DNA from: Flavobacteriaceae bacterium
GTDB lineage: Bacteria; Bacteroidota; Bacteroidia; Flavobacteriales; Flavobacteriaceae
Assembly: GCA_030829155.1 (NCBI GenBank)
Contig: JAURBD010000089.1
Coordinates: forward strand, 1 to 6,618
Length of the DNA stretch: 6,618 nucleotides
Reading direction: 5' to 3'
Both the position numbers and the translations under genes were made by a program. This document shows, one piece after another, positions 1 through 5,859 of this stretch (within the stretch, counting starts at the first letter, position 1; each line of letters starts with the position of its first letter). The notes beneath the pieces are model-generated. The model was not told the origin of the DNA. It worked only from the letters and a program-made list of their open reading frames with translations, and did not search any database.

Positions 1-286
1 CCATATGGTTTTCAATCATCTCATTGAGCTGATTAATTTTTTCATGCGTTATGGTCACACCCTTATTTTCTTGGGCATTTTTTTTTTCCAGCTGGGTTGC
101 ATATTGCAAAGAACACATTGCCAAGACGTCTTGCTTATCTCTAACGGCGTAGTTTTGCTCCAACTGTTTGATCATTGCTTCAATTTTTTTTGCAGACTTT
201 CTCAAATCTTCTTCTTGATCGGGTGCTACCGATAAGGGATAGACTCTATCTGCAATTGTTAACTTTATTTTTAGCAATTCACTCAT
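1..286 (-). CDS. zapA: Cell division protein ZapA (3' end outside the window)
   Basis: ZapA is a small cytoplasmic protein that binds FtsZ and cross-links its filaments in the division ring. The visible 95 codons read MSELLKIKLTIADRVYPLSV at the start: the short beta-strand head with an I/LADR-YPL motif typical of Bacteroidota ZapA. A helical region with 'VRDKQDVLAMCSLQYATQLE' (residues 48-67) follows, then a polar coiled-coil tail. The family is about 95-110 residues, so only a few codons are missing. The ATG at 284-286 lies 6 bases after the stop of the coiled-coil gene, which implies an operon with it. A run of ten A on the coding strand (78-87) sits in the tail and keeps the frame as read. 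Family assignment is from recognisable motifs; FtsZ binding is family knowledge. Confidence 0.88.
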   Translation of the reverse strand, partial: MSELLKIKLTIADRVYPLSVAPDQEEDLRKSAKKIEAMIKQLEQNYAVRDKQDVLAMCSLQYATQLEKKNAQENKGVTITHEKINQLNEMIENHM

Positions 287-292
287 AAAAAA

Positions 293-589
293 TTACGCTG
301 TATTTTGCAATTGAATCATACATCCTTCAACTTGTTCAATCAGCGCTTTAATTTTATTTTTAGTCTTTGTATTACTTTTATTACTGCCGAGTAATGAATT
401 TGCCATTTCCAAAGAAGCATTTGCTTTTTTGAGAGTAAAGTTCTCGTCAGAAATTTTAGATTGCATTAATTTACTTTCTTCCAGTTGTTGTGAAAGAGAC
501 TGTAATGCGTGATGATTTTCTTCTAGTTTGTTTAAAAGTAAAACCAAATTTCGTTCGAGAAGTTCAACATTTTGATTGTTTTCACTCAT
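293..589 (-). CDS. Small coiled-coil protein encoded directly upstream of zapA (possible ZapA partner)
   Basis: This 98-residue, almost wholly helical protein has no signal peptide or membrane segment, so it is probably cytoplasmic. Residues about 8-70 are rich in E, K, L, N and Q with hydrophobic residues at heptad-like spacing. A short Ser/Asn/Lys linker (about 70-77) leads to a second helix, KNKIKALIEQVEGCMIQLQ. This two-helix layout with a 'K-KI-ALI--V--C--QL' tail is one I associate with the hypothetical protein next to zapA in flavobacteria. Its position suggests a division role like that of ZapB, but that is inference. I chose the ATG at 587-589: an upstream in-frame ATG at 611-613 would lie at the predicted transcription start of the 615-622 promoter element, and an AGGAG occurs 13 bases before the chosen ATG. 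Starting at 613 would add 8 residues. Confidence 0.82.
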   Translation of the reverse strand: MSENNQNVELLERNLVLLLNKLEENHHALQSLSQQLEESKLMQSKISDENFTLKKANASLEMANSLLGSNKSNTKTKNKIKALIEQVEGCMIQLQNTA

Positions 590-614
590 AAATGATACAC
601 AACTCCTATTCATA

Positions 615-622
615 CAAACTTA
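615..622 (-). promoter_or_regulatory. Candidate Bacteroidota -7 promoter element for the coiled-coil/zapA operon
   Basis: On the minus strand the sequence is TAAGTTTG, a full match to the TAnnTTTG -7 consensus of Bacteroidota primary sigma factors. Transcription would begin roughly at 607-610, giving a leader of about 20 bases before the ATG at 589. No TTG lies at the expected -33 distance; the nearest upstream TTG on this strand (660-662) is too far away. The call rests on one box plus its position. Confidence 0.38.
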
Positions 623-668
623 AGAATTTTTAATCTATTCCTGAGTTTTTAGACATGCCAATTCTTAA
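620..668. repeat. Inverted repeat (9-bp arms, 31-base loop) overlapping the -7 element
   Basis: TTAAGAATT at 620-628 is matched by AATTCTTAA at 660-668. The left arm overlaps the -7 element at 615-622, so a protein bound here would cover the promoter. The loop is long for an RNA hairpin, which makes a DNA-binding palindrome the likelier reading if it is real. In A/T-rich DNA a 9-bp match can also be chance. Confidence 0.3.
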
Positions 669-701
669 CTTTAACAAAATTTTAATCCTATTGAAAATAG
701 T

Positions 702-1049
702 TTATTTACACAAAATGATCATTGCTCTTTCAGCAGATTCAAAGGGTACAAAAAGATAATCGTGATGAAATGCTGCAATCATATTACAAGGAATTTTTTC
801 TTTGGAAAGTGCGCTAGAAATATGAGCTGTAATTCCTGTTTCTGATAATGATGTGGTTGTTTCTACAGAAATCAAAGCCCATGATTCATTGAAAGGTATG
901 TTATGATTTTCTGCTACCGTCTTCAAAACCAAATAAGTTACGCCCTCTTTTTCTTTAAAAGTGAATAAGATTTCATCATCTGAAAAAAGATTTTTGTTCA
1001 AAGAACAATAAACATATGCTTCTAAATGGGCTTTATAATCAAGTTTCAT
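702..1049 (-). CDS. ACT-domain protein (ACT_7 / COG3602-like)
   Basis: A 115-residue soluble protein resembling the small stand-alone double-ACT proteins grouped in COG3602, whose fold is shared with the regulatory domain of aspartate kinase and binds small ligands such as amino acids. Visible hallmarks are FKEKEG (31-36), which opens the first half, TSLSETGITAHIS (67-79), then IPCN (86-89) and the signature HHDYLFVP (95-102), followed by a short C-terminal helix. Related proteins are about 115-135 residues, so it appears complete. The start ATG at 1047-1049 has AGGA 13 bases upstream, the same spacing as the neighbouring coiled-coil gene. It lies about 110 bases upstream of that gene on the same strand, with a promoter-like element between, so it is probably a separate unit. 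The ligand and role are unknown. Confidence 0.8.
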   Translation of the reverse strand: MKLDYKAHLEAYVYCSLNKNLFSDDEILFTFKEKEGVTYLVLKTVAENHNIPFNESWALISVETTTSLSETGITAHISSALSKEKIPCNMIAAFHHDYLFVPFESAERAMIILCK

Positions 1050-1090
1050 AAAGTAAATTTAGTCCTATTTAACTTATATAAGAAATTATT

Positions 1091-1100
1091 ATAAATTCAA
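1091..1100. repeat. Direct repeat ATAAATTCAA, left copy, flanking the IS1 relic
   Basis: ATAAATTCAA here recurs at 1581-1590, on either side of the transposase relic. A third partial copy (TAAATTCAAA) is at 1107-1116 and also matches the right flank at 1582-1591. The 10-base length fits IS1-type target duplications, which are usually 8-9 bases. The right copy overlaps the transposase stop codon and the DNA is A/T-rich, so this may be coincidence. Confidence 0.25.
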
Positions 1101-1116
1101 TTCTTTTAAATTCAAA

Positions 1117-1584
1117 GGATATAAATCTCTCAGAAAACATATATTTTGTTGTATTGAGAAAATAGCCTCCAAGATTGAAGAATCTATTTTATTCAAAAGA
1201 AAAACTTATGAAGTGGATGAACTCAAAACCTTTTTAAAAAAATGGGGAATTTGTTTGGGTAATAAGTGCTTATTGCAGAGAAACAAAAAAATAGTTAGGT
1301 TTTGTGTAGGCAGTAGAACAAACAAAACATTAAATAGGGTGTTGTTTTTTTTACGACTAATAGAAGTCAAAAAGATTTACACAGACAAACTAAAAAATTA
1401 TCTCTACTTGATTGATGGATAAATTCACAGCACTCAAGTTTACGGTAATAATCATGTAGAACGATTGCGTCTCAATTTCAGAGCGTACCTCAGGCGTTTG
1501 AACCGAAAGACTACTTGTTTTAGTCGGTCAAATGCAATGCTTGATTCTGTTGTAAAATTTATTTATGGTGATGATAAAACATAA
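1117..1584 (+). pseudogene. IS1-family transposase relic (two frameshifts, one nonsense codon, 5' part missing)
   Basis: The frame starting KIASKIEES and then YEVDEL (1207-1224) matches the catalytic half of Bacteroidota IS1 (InsB-like) transposases. From A7 at 1236-1242 to A7 at 1285-1291 the good reading lies in the +1 frame, giving NGEFVWVISAYCRETKK. The original frame then resumes as IVRFCVGSRTNKTL, KKIYTDKL and LYLIDG, is stopped by TAA at 1420-1422, and continues as IHSTQVYGNNHVERLRLNFR, LRRLNRKTTCFSRS and MLDSVVKFIYG to TAA at 1582-1584. The putative catalytic acidic residues remain: D of VDE, D of YTD and E of VER. So one base was gained in the first A/T run, about one lost in the second, and one substitution made the stop (probably GAA or AAA to TAA). 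The N-terminal zinc-finger part is absent and the exact left edge is uncertain. It cannot make an active transposase. The stretch from 1050 to this point holds nothing else I can support. Confidence 0.85.
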
Positions 1585-1590
1585 ATTCAA
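1581..1590. repeat. Direct repeat ATAAATTCAA, right copy, flanking the IS1 relic
   Basis: Exact copy of 1091-1100. It begins within the stop codon region of the transposase relic and lies 24 bases before the lipoprotein start. If it marks the right-hand insertion point, the IS1 insertion stopped just upstream of the lipoprotein gene. No clear terminal inverted repeats are visible inside the two copies. Confidence 0.25.
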
Positions 1591-1613
1591 AATACTTAGC
1601 TTTAGAAAAAAAA

Positions 1614-2453
1614 TTGAAACCACTATATTTTATAATTGCATCTTCTGTAGCTTTGTTTACAGCTTGTACTACCAAAAATAAACCAATCCCAATAATAGTG
1701 CTACCCAACATCATCGAAGAAACCTCGGGTTTAGCTGAGTTTGGTAACAACTTTTTGTCACACAACGATTCTGGTGGGAGTGCCTCATTGTATGAATTCA
1801 ATGATTATGGTATATTGGTTGGAGAACATCCTATAATTGGTGCGGTCAACAGAGACTGGGAAGATCTTGCACAAGATGAAAACTACTTTTACATTGCCGA
1901 TATTGGGAACAACAGCGGAAAGCGACAAGATTTAACCGTTTACAAAACCACTAAAGATTTTGAACTAAAAGATTCCATCAAAATTAAATACCAAAAACAA
2001 AAGTCTTTCAAAAAAAATAAAAAAACGAAATACAATGCCGAGACCCTTATAGTTGTAGGAGACTCATTGGTTCTCTTTTCCAAAAACATGAAATCAATGA
2101 ATACCCACCTTTATGTTTTTCCGAAAGAAGGAGGTTCTTATTCGCTTTCTAGTAGAAAAAAAATTAAATTAAACACCTTAATCACAGGAGGGGATTATAA
2201 CCAAGAAACTCAAAGACTGGTGCTAACAGGCTACCACCCAGACAGCAGTAACTACCTATTCAAGGCAGAAAAATTCAAACTCGAAAACTTAGATTCAATT
2301 GAGTTTAATCGCTACCTTTTGCCTTTTAAGCACGCCCAAGTTGAAGCCGTAAAAATAAAAAAAAATAAAGAAGTATGGATCAGTTCAGAAGGAGAGGGAA
2401 ATTCCATTCCTTTTCTTTATCGAGTAAATTTTAACTTATTAAAAGTAAATTGA
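1614..2453 (+). CDS. Lipoprotein with a probable beta-propeller domain
   Basis: A 279-residue protein with a lipoprotein signal peptide: MKPLYFIIASSVALFTAC, lipobox LFTAC, lipidated Cys18. It is thus probably anchored in the inner or outer membrane. The mature part shows evenly recurring acidic motifs at probable blade starts: EETSGLA (35-41), DWEDLA (81-86), NAETL (141-145), GGDYN (192-196) and VEAV (243-246), with HNDSGG (50-55) and YIADIGNN (93-100) between them. This layout is typical of a Bacteroidota family of uncharacterised propeller proteins, loosely like esterase-like phytase or SdiA-regulated propellers; no enzyme activity can be read from it. The segment at 127-140 is lysine-rich. 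No ATG exists in frame upstream before the TAA at 1575, so TTG at 1614, which gives a perfect signal peptide, is the best start. It follows the IS1 relic by 29 bases, so its original promoter or start may have been altered. Confidence 0.75.
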   Translation: MKPLYFIIASSVALFTACTTKNKPIPIIVLPNIIEETSGLAEFGNNFLSHNDSGGSASLYEFNDYGILVGEHPIIGAVNRDWEDLAQDENYFYIADIGNNSGKRQDLTVYKTTKDFELKDSIKIKYQKQKSFKKNKKTKYNAETLIVVGDSLVLFSKNMKSMNTHLYVFPKEGGSYSLSSRKKIKLNTLITGGDYNQETQRLVLTGYHPDSSNYLFKAEKFKLENLDSIEFNRYLLPFKHAQVEAVKIKKNKEVWISSEGEGNSIPFLYRVNFNLLKVN

Positions 2454-2499
2454 TTATGATATTTTTTAATTTAAGAGTATAATTTTTAACAACTTAATT

Positions 2500-2919
2500 A
2501 TGTGCCCCATTTACAGCCTCTTATTTTTATTTATTTCACTTATCAATTCACCGACAAATTTAACCGATAGTATTACCGTCGGGAAATGGAAGCTTAGTCT
2601 TAAAATTCCATAAACCACTGCAAACAGATGTTATATAGATGAGCTAAGTGCTTTTGAAAATGAAACTTTTGAACTTATCTTCAAAACAATCATTTCTAAG
2701 AAATCACAAACTTCTATTTACAAAATAAAAATAAACCCACCTGGAAAAAAAGCCATAGAGCTCGGTGATGGAATTGCTATTTTTAAAAATTTTAATTCCA
2801 AAAAAAAGTAGTTAATTTTCGTTTTTAATGTGGATAAAAAATTGGAATGTTCTGTACTAGAAAACAACACCCGTATCCTCACAAAAATCTCCCGCATAAA
2901 CATAGAGGTAAACCAATAA
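2500..2919 (+). pseudogene. Decayed gene for a small secreted protein (two in-frame stops)
   Basis: One frame of 140 codons runs from ATG 2500 to TAA 2917-2919 and is broken only by TAA at 2611-2613 and TAG at 2809-2811. By chance such A/T-rich DNA should hold roughly ten stops, so this is a former (or recoded) gene. It opens with a signal-peptide-like stretch, MCPIYSLLFLFISLINS, lacking the usual lysine, then VGKWKLSLKIP before the first stop. The next part (CYIDELSAFENETFEL, later IYKIKINPPGKKAIELGDG) alternates polar and hydrophobic residues like beta-strands. After the TAG it continues as LIFVFNVDKKLECSVLE to IEVNQ. The GKWKL then C--DEL-AFE--TF order recalls lipocalin-like secreted proteins of Bacteroidota, but this is a weak guess. 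It fills most of the gap between the lipoprotein and peptidase genes; 2454-2499 shows nothing else. Confidence 0.6.
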
Positions 2920-2930
2920 ATAAATTTTTA

Positions 2931-2959
2931 TTGAAATCATTTCAACTGAATTGAATTTG
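2931..2959 (+). promoter_or_regulatory. Candidate Bacteroidota promoter for the M23 peptidase gene
   Basis: TTG at 2931-2933 (-33 box) is followed after 18 bases by TGAATTTG at 2952-2959, one mismatch from the TAnnTTTG -7 consensus. Transcription would start near 2965, about 20 bases before the ATG at 2987. This fits the chosen start and would exclude a TTG start at 2951. It is a motif match only. Confidence 0.33.
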
Positions 2960-2986
2960 AATCAACTCTTTTTTATCTTAGCGGAT

Positions 2987-4675
2987 ATGAAGGAGAATAA
3001 TTTATTTGTATGGGGCATTCTGATCATTAGTTTAAGTTTTAGTCTTCAAGCTCAGAGGGCTATACCACCGCTAGAAATACCGTTATTGCTCTCCGGTAAC
3101 TTTGGAGAATTTCGAGGAAGTCACTTTCATGCTGGACTTGACATTAAAACCAAAGGTCGTCAAGGATTTAAAGTTAAAAGTATTTTAGCGGGAAGCATTC
3201 GGCGAATCAAAGTCAGCACTTCTGGATACGGAAAAACACTTTATGTTCAACATGCTAATGGAACAACCTCGGTCTATGCTCACCTTCAAAAATTTGCGCC
3301 TAAGATTGAAAAAATAGTCAAACAACTGCAGTATCAAAAGGAACGTTTTTTAATTCAAAGCTATCACAAGAGTAATGAGTTGATTGTAAAACAAGGTGAG
3401 GTCATAGGCTATTCGGGAAACACAGGAGGTTCTTTGGGTCCCCATTTACATTTTGAACTTCGCGATTCAAAAACTCAAATGCCGCTCAATCCACTAACGC
3501 TAAATTTTGATATTAAAGATAATCAACGCCCTGTAGTTCGAAATTTATATTCTTACAACCTAGAGGATTCGATTCAAAAGAAAAAAACCGAAATCCCCAT
3601 AGTGAGAAAAAATGATAGTCTTTATACTACTGATATTCTGCGTTGGCTTGGAAAAAAAGGAATTGGAATTCGAATGTATGATCGCCAAGATCTGAGCTAC
3701 AATAAGAACGGTATTTATCAGATTAGAGTTCTACTCAACGGAATAGAAACCATAAAATACAACTTTGACTCCATCAGTTTTGATGATGGTAAATTGATTA
3801 GCACACTAATTGATTACAGTACATATAAAACCGAGGGATTTCGAATACAAAAGTTATTTCGAGACCTGCCTTATGGAATGAGTTTTTTACCCCTAGAAGC
3901 TCCTAATGGAATTATGAATTTTAAAGAAAATCGATCCTATCAACTTCAAATTATTTTGGAGGATTTTCATGGAAACAAAACCTACATCGAAAGTTATGTA
4001 GAAGGTGAAAAATCTGCTGCAGAAATTCCAAATAAAAACAAAGAATTGAATCTTGTAAAACCCGAACTCGATTATCTTTTCGAATTTGATAATATGAGTG
4101 TTTATCTTCCCAAAAACACTTTTTATGAGACCGTTAATTTTCCAATAAAAGCTTCAAAAGACACTTTGTTTGTTCCAGGGGAAGAAAATGCAGTTTTCAA
4201 AGCTTTTGAAATTGAATTTAATGCTCCCCCTATTGATCCCGAAAAACCAAACCCTTGGTGTATTGCAAAAGTCAATAAAAAAGGAGAACTCAATTATTCC
4301 TATACAAAGTTCAAAGACGGGAAACTCAAAACGGAAGTTAAGGCTTCTGGTTTTTATGTATTGGCACAAGATACTGTCGGGCCAACTATTACCCCTCAAA
4401 ATTTCAAACCCAAACAATGGATGAGCAACTATTCTTTTCTCAAAATGAAAATTGATGATGACTTTTCAGGAATAAAAAAATATCGGGCTACCATCAATGA
4501 TCAATGGATTTTATTTGAGCATGAACCCAAACGAAAAATGTTGACTTACGACTTCCAGGACATTGACTTTAGAAACCATAAATTGAAGTTAAAAATTGAA
4601 GTTGAAGACCAACAAGGAAATGTTAGCAATTTTGAAACTGATATTTTTAGAAAACCCAAAAAATCAAACCCCTAA
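2987..4675 (+). CDS. M23-family zinc metallopeptidase (LytM-type), secreted
   Basis: A 562-residue exported protein with a zinc-dependent M23 endopeptidase domain, a family that cuts peptide cross-links of peptidoglycan. The signal peptide spans about 1-22 (hydrophobic FVWGILIISLSFSLQA, then QRAIPP). In the catalytic domain, HAGLD (48-52) gives ligands His48 and Asp52, YAHL (97-100) gives His99, and GPHLHFEL (151-158) gives His153 and ligand His155, so the active-site set looks complete. An insert of about 30 residues (104-134) separates YAHL from the GEVIGYSGNTG loop. The remaining 400 residues are beta-rich, ending in an Ig-like region (about 470-560). This long C-terminal extension is usual for the Bacteroidota version. 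I start at ATG 2987, not TTG 2951, because only the former begins with a good signal peptide and fits the upstream promoter. Its stop lies 8 bases from the convergent cysteine desulfurase stop, with no terminator hairpin between them. Confidence 0.9.
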   Translation: MKENNLFVWGILIISLSFSLQAQRAIPPLEIPLLLSGNFGEFRGSHFHAGLDIKTKGRQGFKVKSILAGSIRRIKVSTSGYGKTLYVQHANGTTSVYAHLQKFAPKIEKIVKQLQYQKERFLIQSYHKSNELIVKQGEVIGYSGNTGGSLGPHLHFELRDSKTQMPLNPLTLNFDIKDNQRPVVRNLYSYNLEDSIQKKKTEIPIVRKNDSLYTTDILRWLGKKGIGIRMYDRQDLSYNKNGIYQIRVLLNGIETIKYNFDSISFDDGKLISTLIDYSTYKTEGFRIQKLFRDLPYGMSFLPLEAPNGIMNFKENRSYQLQIILEDFHGNKTYIESYVEGEKSAAEIPNKNKELNLVKPELDYLFEFDNMSVYLPKNTFYETVNFPIKASKDTLFVPGEENAVFKAFEIEFNAPPIDPEKPNPWCIAKVNKKGELNYSYTKFKDGKLKTEVKASGFYVLAQDTVGPTITPQNFKPKQWMSNYSFLKMKIDDDFSGIKKYRATINDQWILFEHEPKRKMLTYDFQDIDFRNHKLKLKIEVEDQQGNVSNFETDIFRKPKKSNP

Positions 4676-4683
4676 ACTAAAAA

Positions 4684-5835
4684 TTATTCTTTAACAAAAG
4701 ATTCTAAGGTTTGAATCAAATAATCAATTTCCATTTTGGTGTTAAAAATTGAAAAAGAGAAACGAATTGCAGGGTTGTTTTTATGGGATAAAGGCACGAC
4801 CTCTTCAATGACATGTGATCCTTTTGTACTTCCGGATTGGCAGGCACTTCCTTTTGAACAGGCAATTCCTTTTAAATCTAAATGAAAATTTAATAAGTTT
4901 GCTTTATCTTCAGGAACAGGTAGAGAAACATTAACCAAAGTACAAGAACTTCTGTCTAAATCTGAACAACATCCATTGAAATGAATTTCGGGGAAGCTTT
5001 TGGTAAATTGTTCGATAGCATAAGTTTTCAAATCCTTAAGGTACTTTTGTTCCTCATCTATGCGACTGTAAGCTATTTCGAGTGCCTTAGCCATTCCAAC
5101 TATATTATGAACAGATTCTGTTCCGGCTCGGAGTCCCCGTTCTTGTGAGCCACCCAAAATAAAAGGATTTAAGCCTGAATTTTTTCTAACAAAAGAAAAA
5201 CCAACCCCTTTGGGACCATGAAACTTGTGCGCGGCTGCAGAAAGGAAATCTATTTTTAATTGGTTTAAGTCAATTGCATAGTGGCCAACACCCTGAACTG
5301 CATCAGTATGAAAAAGAGCATCATTATCTTGACATAGCTTTGAAACTCGATCCAAATCTAAAATAGTTCCAATTTCATTATTGATGTGCATTAAACTGAC
5401 TAGTTTTTTTGTTCTATCTACTTTTAAAAGGTGTTCCAAATCTCCAAAATCAATCAATCCCTCTGAGTCTGTTTTGACATACAAAACATTTGCTAATTTA
5501 TTTTCTGCTAAAAAGTCAACCGCATGAAGTATGGCATGGTGTTCTATTTTTGAAGTAATTACAGTTTGAACACCTAAATCTTGAACTGCACAACGCAAGA
5601 GCATATTATCTGATTCGGTTCCACCAGAGGTAAAGATAATTTCTTGTGGATCTGAATTGAAATGTTTAGAGATGCTTTTTCGAGCAGTTTCAATTTGTGT
5701 CTTCGCTGAACGACCAAAAGAATGTGTAGATGACGGATTACCAAAAGTCTCTAAAAGAACTTTGTGCATAGAATCTATAACCTCCTTTCGCATGGGGGTT
5801 GTTGCAGCGTTATCAAAATAAACTTTTCTCTCCAT
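4684..5835 (-). CDS. Cysteine desulfurase, class I (NifS/IscS type)
   Basis: A PLP enzyme that converts L-cysteine to L-alanine and passes the sulfur as a persulfide to Fe-S cluster assembly and other thiolation pathways; cytoplasmic. At 383 residues it has the usual length. It shows YFDNAATTP (6-14), GNPSSTHSFGR (32-42), TSGGTESDN (69-77) for phosphate binding, EHHAIL (98-103) with the ring-stacking His, NNEIG (152-156), HTDAVQ (176-181) and AHKFHGPKGVGF (202-213) with PLP Lys204. The catalytic loop GSACQSGS (329-336) carries Cys332; its Cys-x-Ser-Gly-Ser context and length mark class I rather than the SufS class. The ATG at 5833-5835 lies 24 bases after the ornithine aminotransferase stop, implying one transcript. 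A four-codon frame (ATG AAA AAG TAG, 5839-5850) with AAGGA before it sits in the gap, probably by chance. NifS versus IscS naming cannot be settled here. Confidence 0.93.
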   Translation of the reverse strand: MERKVYFDNAATTPMRKEVIDSMHKVLLETFGNPSSTHSFGRSAKTQIETARKSISKHFNSDPQEIIFTSGGTESDNMLLRCAVQDLGVQTVITSKIEHHAILHAVDFLAENKLANVLYVKTDSEGLIDFGDLEHLLKVDRTKKLVSLMHINNEIGTILDLDRVSKLCQDNDALFHTDAVQGVGHYAIDLNQLKIDFLSAAAHKFHGPKGVGFSFVRKNSGLNPFILGGSQERGLRAGTESVHNIVGMAKALEIAYSRIDEEQKYLKDLKTYAIEQFTKSFPEIHFNGCCSDLDRSSCTLVNVSLPVPEDKANLLNFHLDLKGIACSKGSACQSGSTKGSHVIEEVVPLSHKNNPAIRFSFSIFNTKMEIDYLIQTLESFVKE

Positions 5836-5859
5836 AAACTACTTTTTCATTTCCTTAAT

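Noticed and set aside
78..87. Ten-base T run (A10 in zapA mRNA) as a programmed slippage site
   Set aside because: The zero frame gives the expected ZapA tail and no useful alternative product is visible; long A runs are common in such A/T-rich genes.
5..235. Open plus-strand frame opposite the left end
   Set aside because: It is the antisense of zapA; its Phe/Leu-rich translation only mirrors the A-rich zapA codons, and the minus strand gives a clear ZapA match.
688..700. Small hairpin CTATT-GAA-AATAG just past the ACT-domain gene stop, as a terminator
   Set aside because: Only five A/T-dominated base pairs and no clean T-tract after it on the minus strand; too weak to call.
1213..1422. 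A 69-residue small protein starting at GTG 1213
   Set aside because: It is the middle of the IS1 transposase relic: homology continues in frame both upstream of 1213 and past the TAA at 1420, and part of it is read in the wrong frame.
1567..1575. GGTGATGAT resembling the outer end of IS1 terminal repeats (GGTGATG)
   Set aside because: It is in the wrong orientation for the right-hand end and codes for the conserved YGDD tail of the transposase; no matching left end was found.
2718..2903. Minus-strand frame of 61 residues in the gap before the peptidase gene
   Set aside because: It is antisense to the 2500-2919 pseudogene, which has a signal-peptide-like start and coherent composition; the minus frame shows no family features.
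2951..2986. TTG at 2951 as the start of the M23 peptidase
   Set aside because: It adds 12 residues before the signal peptide and overlaps a candidate -7 box; ATG 2987 gives a normal exported N-terminus.
4154..4424. Two overlapping frames inside the peptidase gene (one on each strand)
   Set aside because: Both lie wholly within the well-supported M23 gene and are shadows of its A/T-rich codons.
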